A stretch of DNA of 64,000 nt from Glandiceps talaboti (lineage: Eukaryota; Hemichordata; Enteropneusta; Spengelidae): assembly GCF_964340395.1 (NCBI RefSeq), contig NC_135552.1:8302494-8366493 (forward strand). Direction: 5' to 3'. Positions 63,921 through 64,000 of this stretch are shown piece by piece (the first letter of the stretch is position 1; every line of letters starts with the position of its first letter). The notes under the pieces are model-generated. The model saw nothing but the letters and a program-made list of their open reading frames with translations, did not search any database and was not told where the DNA came from. Position numbers and translations under genes: made by a program.

Positions 63921-64000
63921 CTGTTGGAAAAAATAAACATTTAATTATTCTAAAATGTTGTTTCTTAAAGTTCTTGCTTAGAGTTGTCTCCCCAGACCCC

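Overview
This is a eukaryotic (animal) genomic window. Its genes have spliced exons with GT..AG introns and its intergenic DNA is AT-rich, packed with microsatellites and dispersed repeats. It carries one intact pol III tRNA gene. The protein content (a vertebrate-like ABITRAM, a single GDF8/GDF11-type ligand, an MSL1 with PEHE domain and a large BTB zinc-finger protein) together with SSR-linked repeats and a Penelope-like element remnant suggests a marine invertebrate bilaterian, either a deuterostome or a lophotrochozoan. I cannot name the species from sequence alone.

Layout: (1) 235-1777, plus strand: the last three coding exons of ABITRAM (FAM206A/Simiate); earlier exons lie left of the window. 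(2) 1778-17506: non-coding, with two SINE/LINE-tail-like copies, several MITE-like palindromes and a striking 1.3 kb foldback element at 12475-13767. (3) 17507-26657, minus strand: a complete three-exon GDF8/GDF11 (myostatin-type TGF-beta) gene with a TATA box at 26758-26765; intron 1 is 7.2 kb. (4) 26766-44544: a roughly 18 kb gene desert of long (CT)n/(GA)n tracts, SSR-anchored repeat pairs and a Penelope-like element C-terminal fragment at 40265-40656 flanked by a 15-bp target-site duplication. (5) 44545-52246, minus strand: a complete seven-exon MSL1 gene, reconstructed exon by exon with every splice phase consistent. (6) 52787-52860, plus strand: tRNA-Asn(GTT). (7) 52861-60489: intergenic, repeat-rich. 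(8) 60490-63879, minus strand: a 1129-residue BTB protein with about 25 C2H2 fingers in a single coding exon. It contains a tandem 348-bp (116-residue, four-finger) repeat array.

The genes are not an operon and show no obvious shared pathway. GDF8/11 is a secreted signal, MSL1 is a chromatin (histone acetyltransferase complex) scaffold, the BTB-ZF is a probable transcription factor, and ABITRAM is a nuclear/actin-associated modulator. The most unusual material is non-genic: the foldback element, the Penelope-like insertion with perfect 61-bp inverted arms, a 172-bp MITE family, and repeat families physically joined to long dinucleotide tracts. I saw no convincing undescribed gene system.
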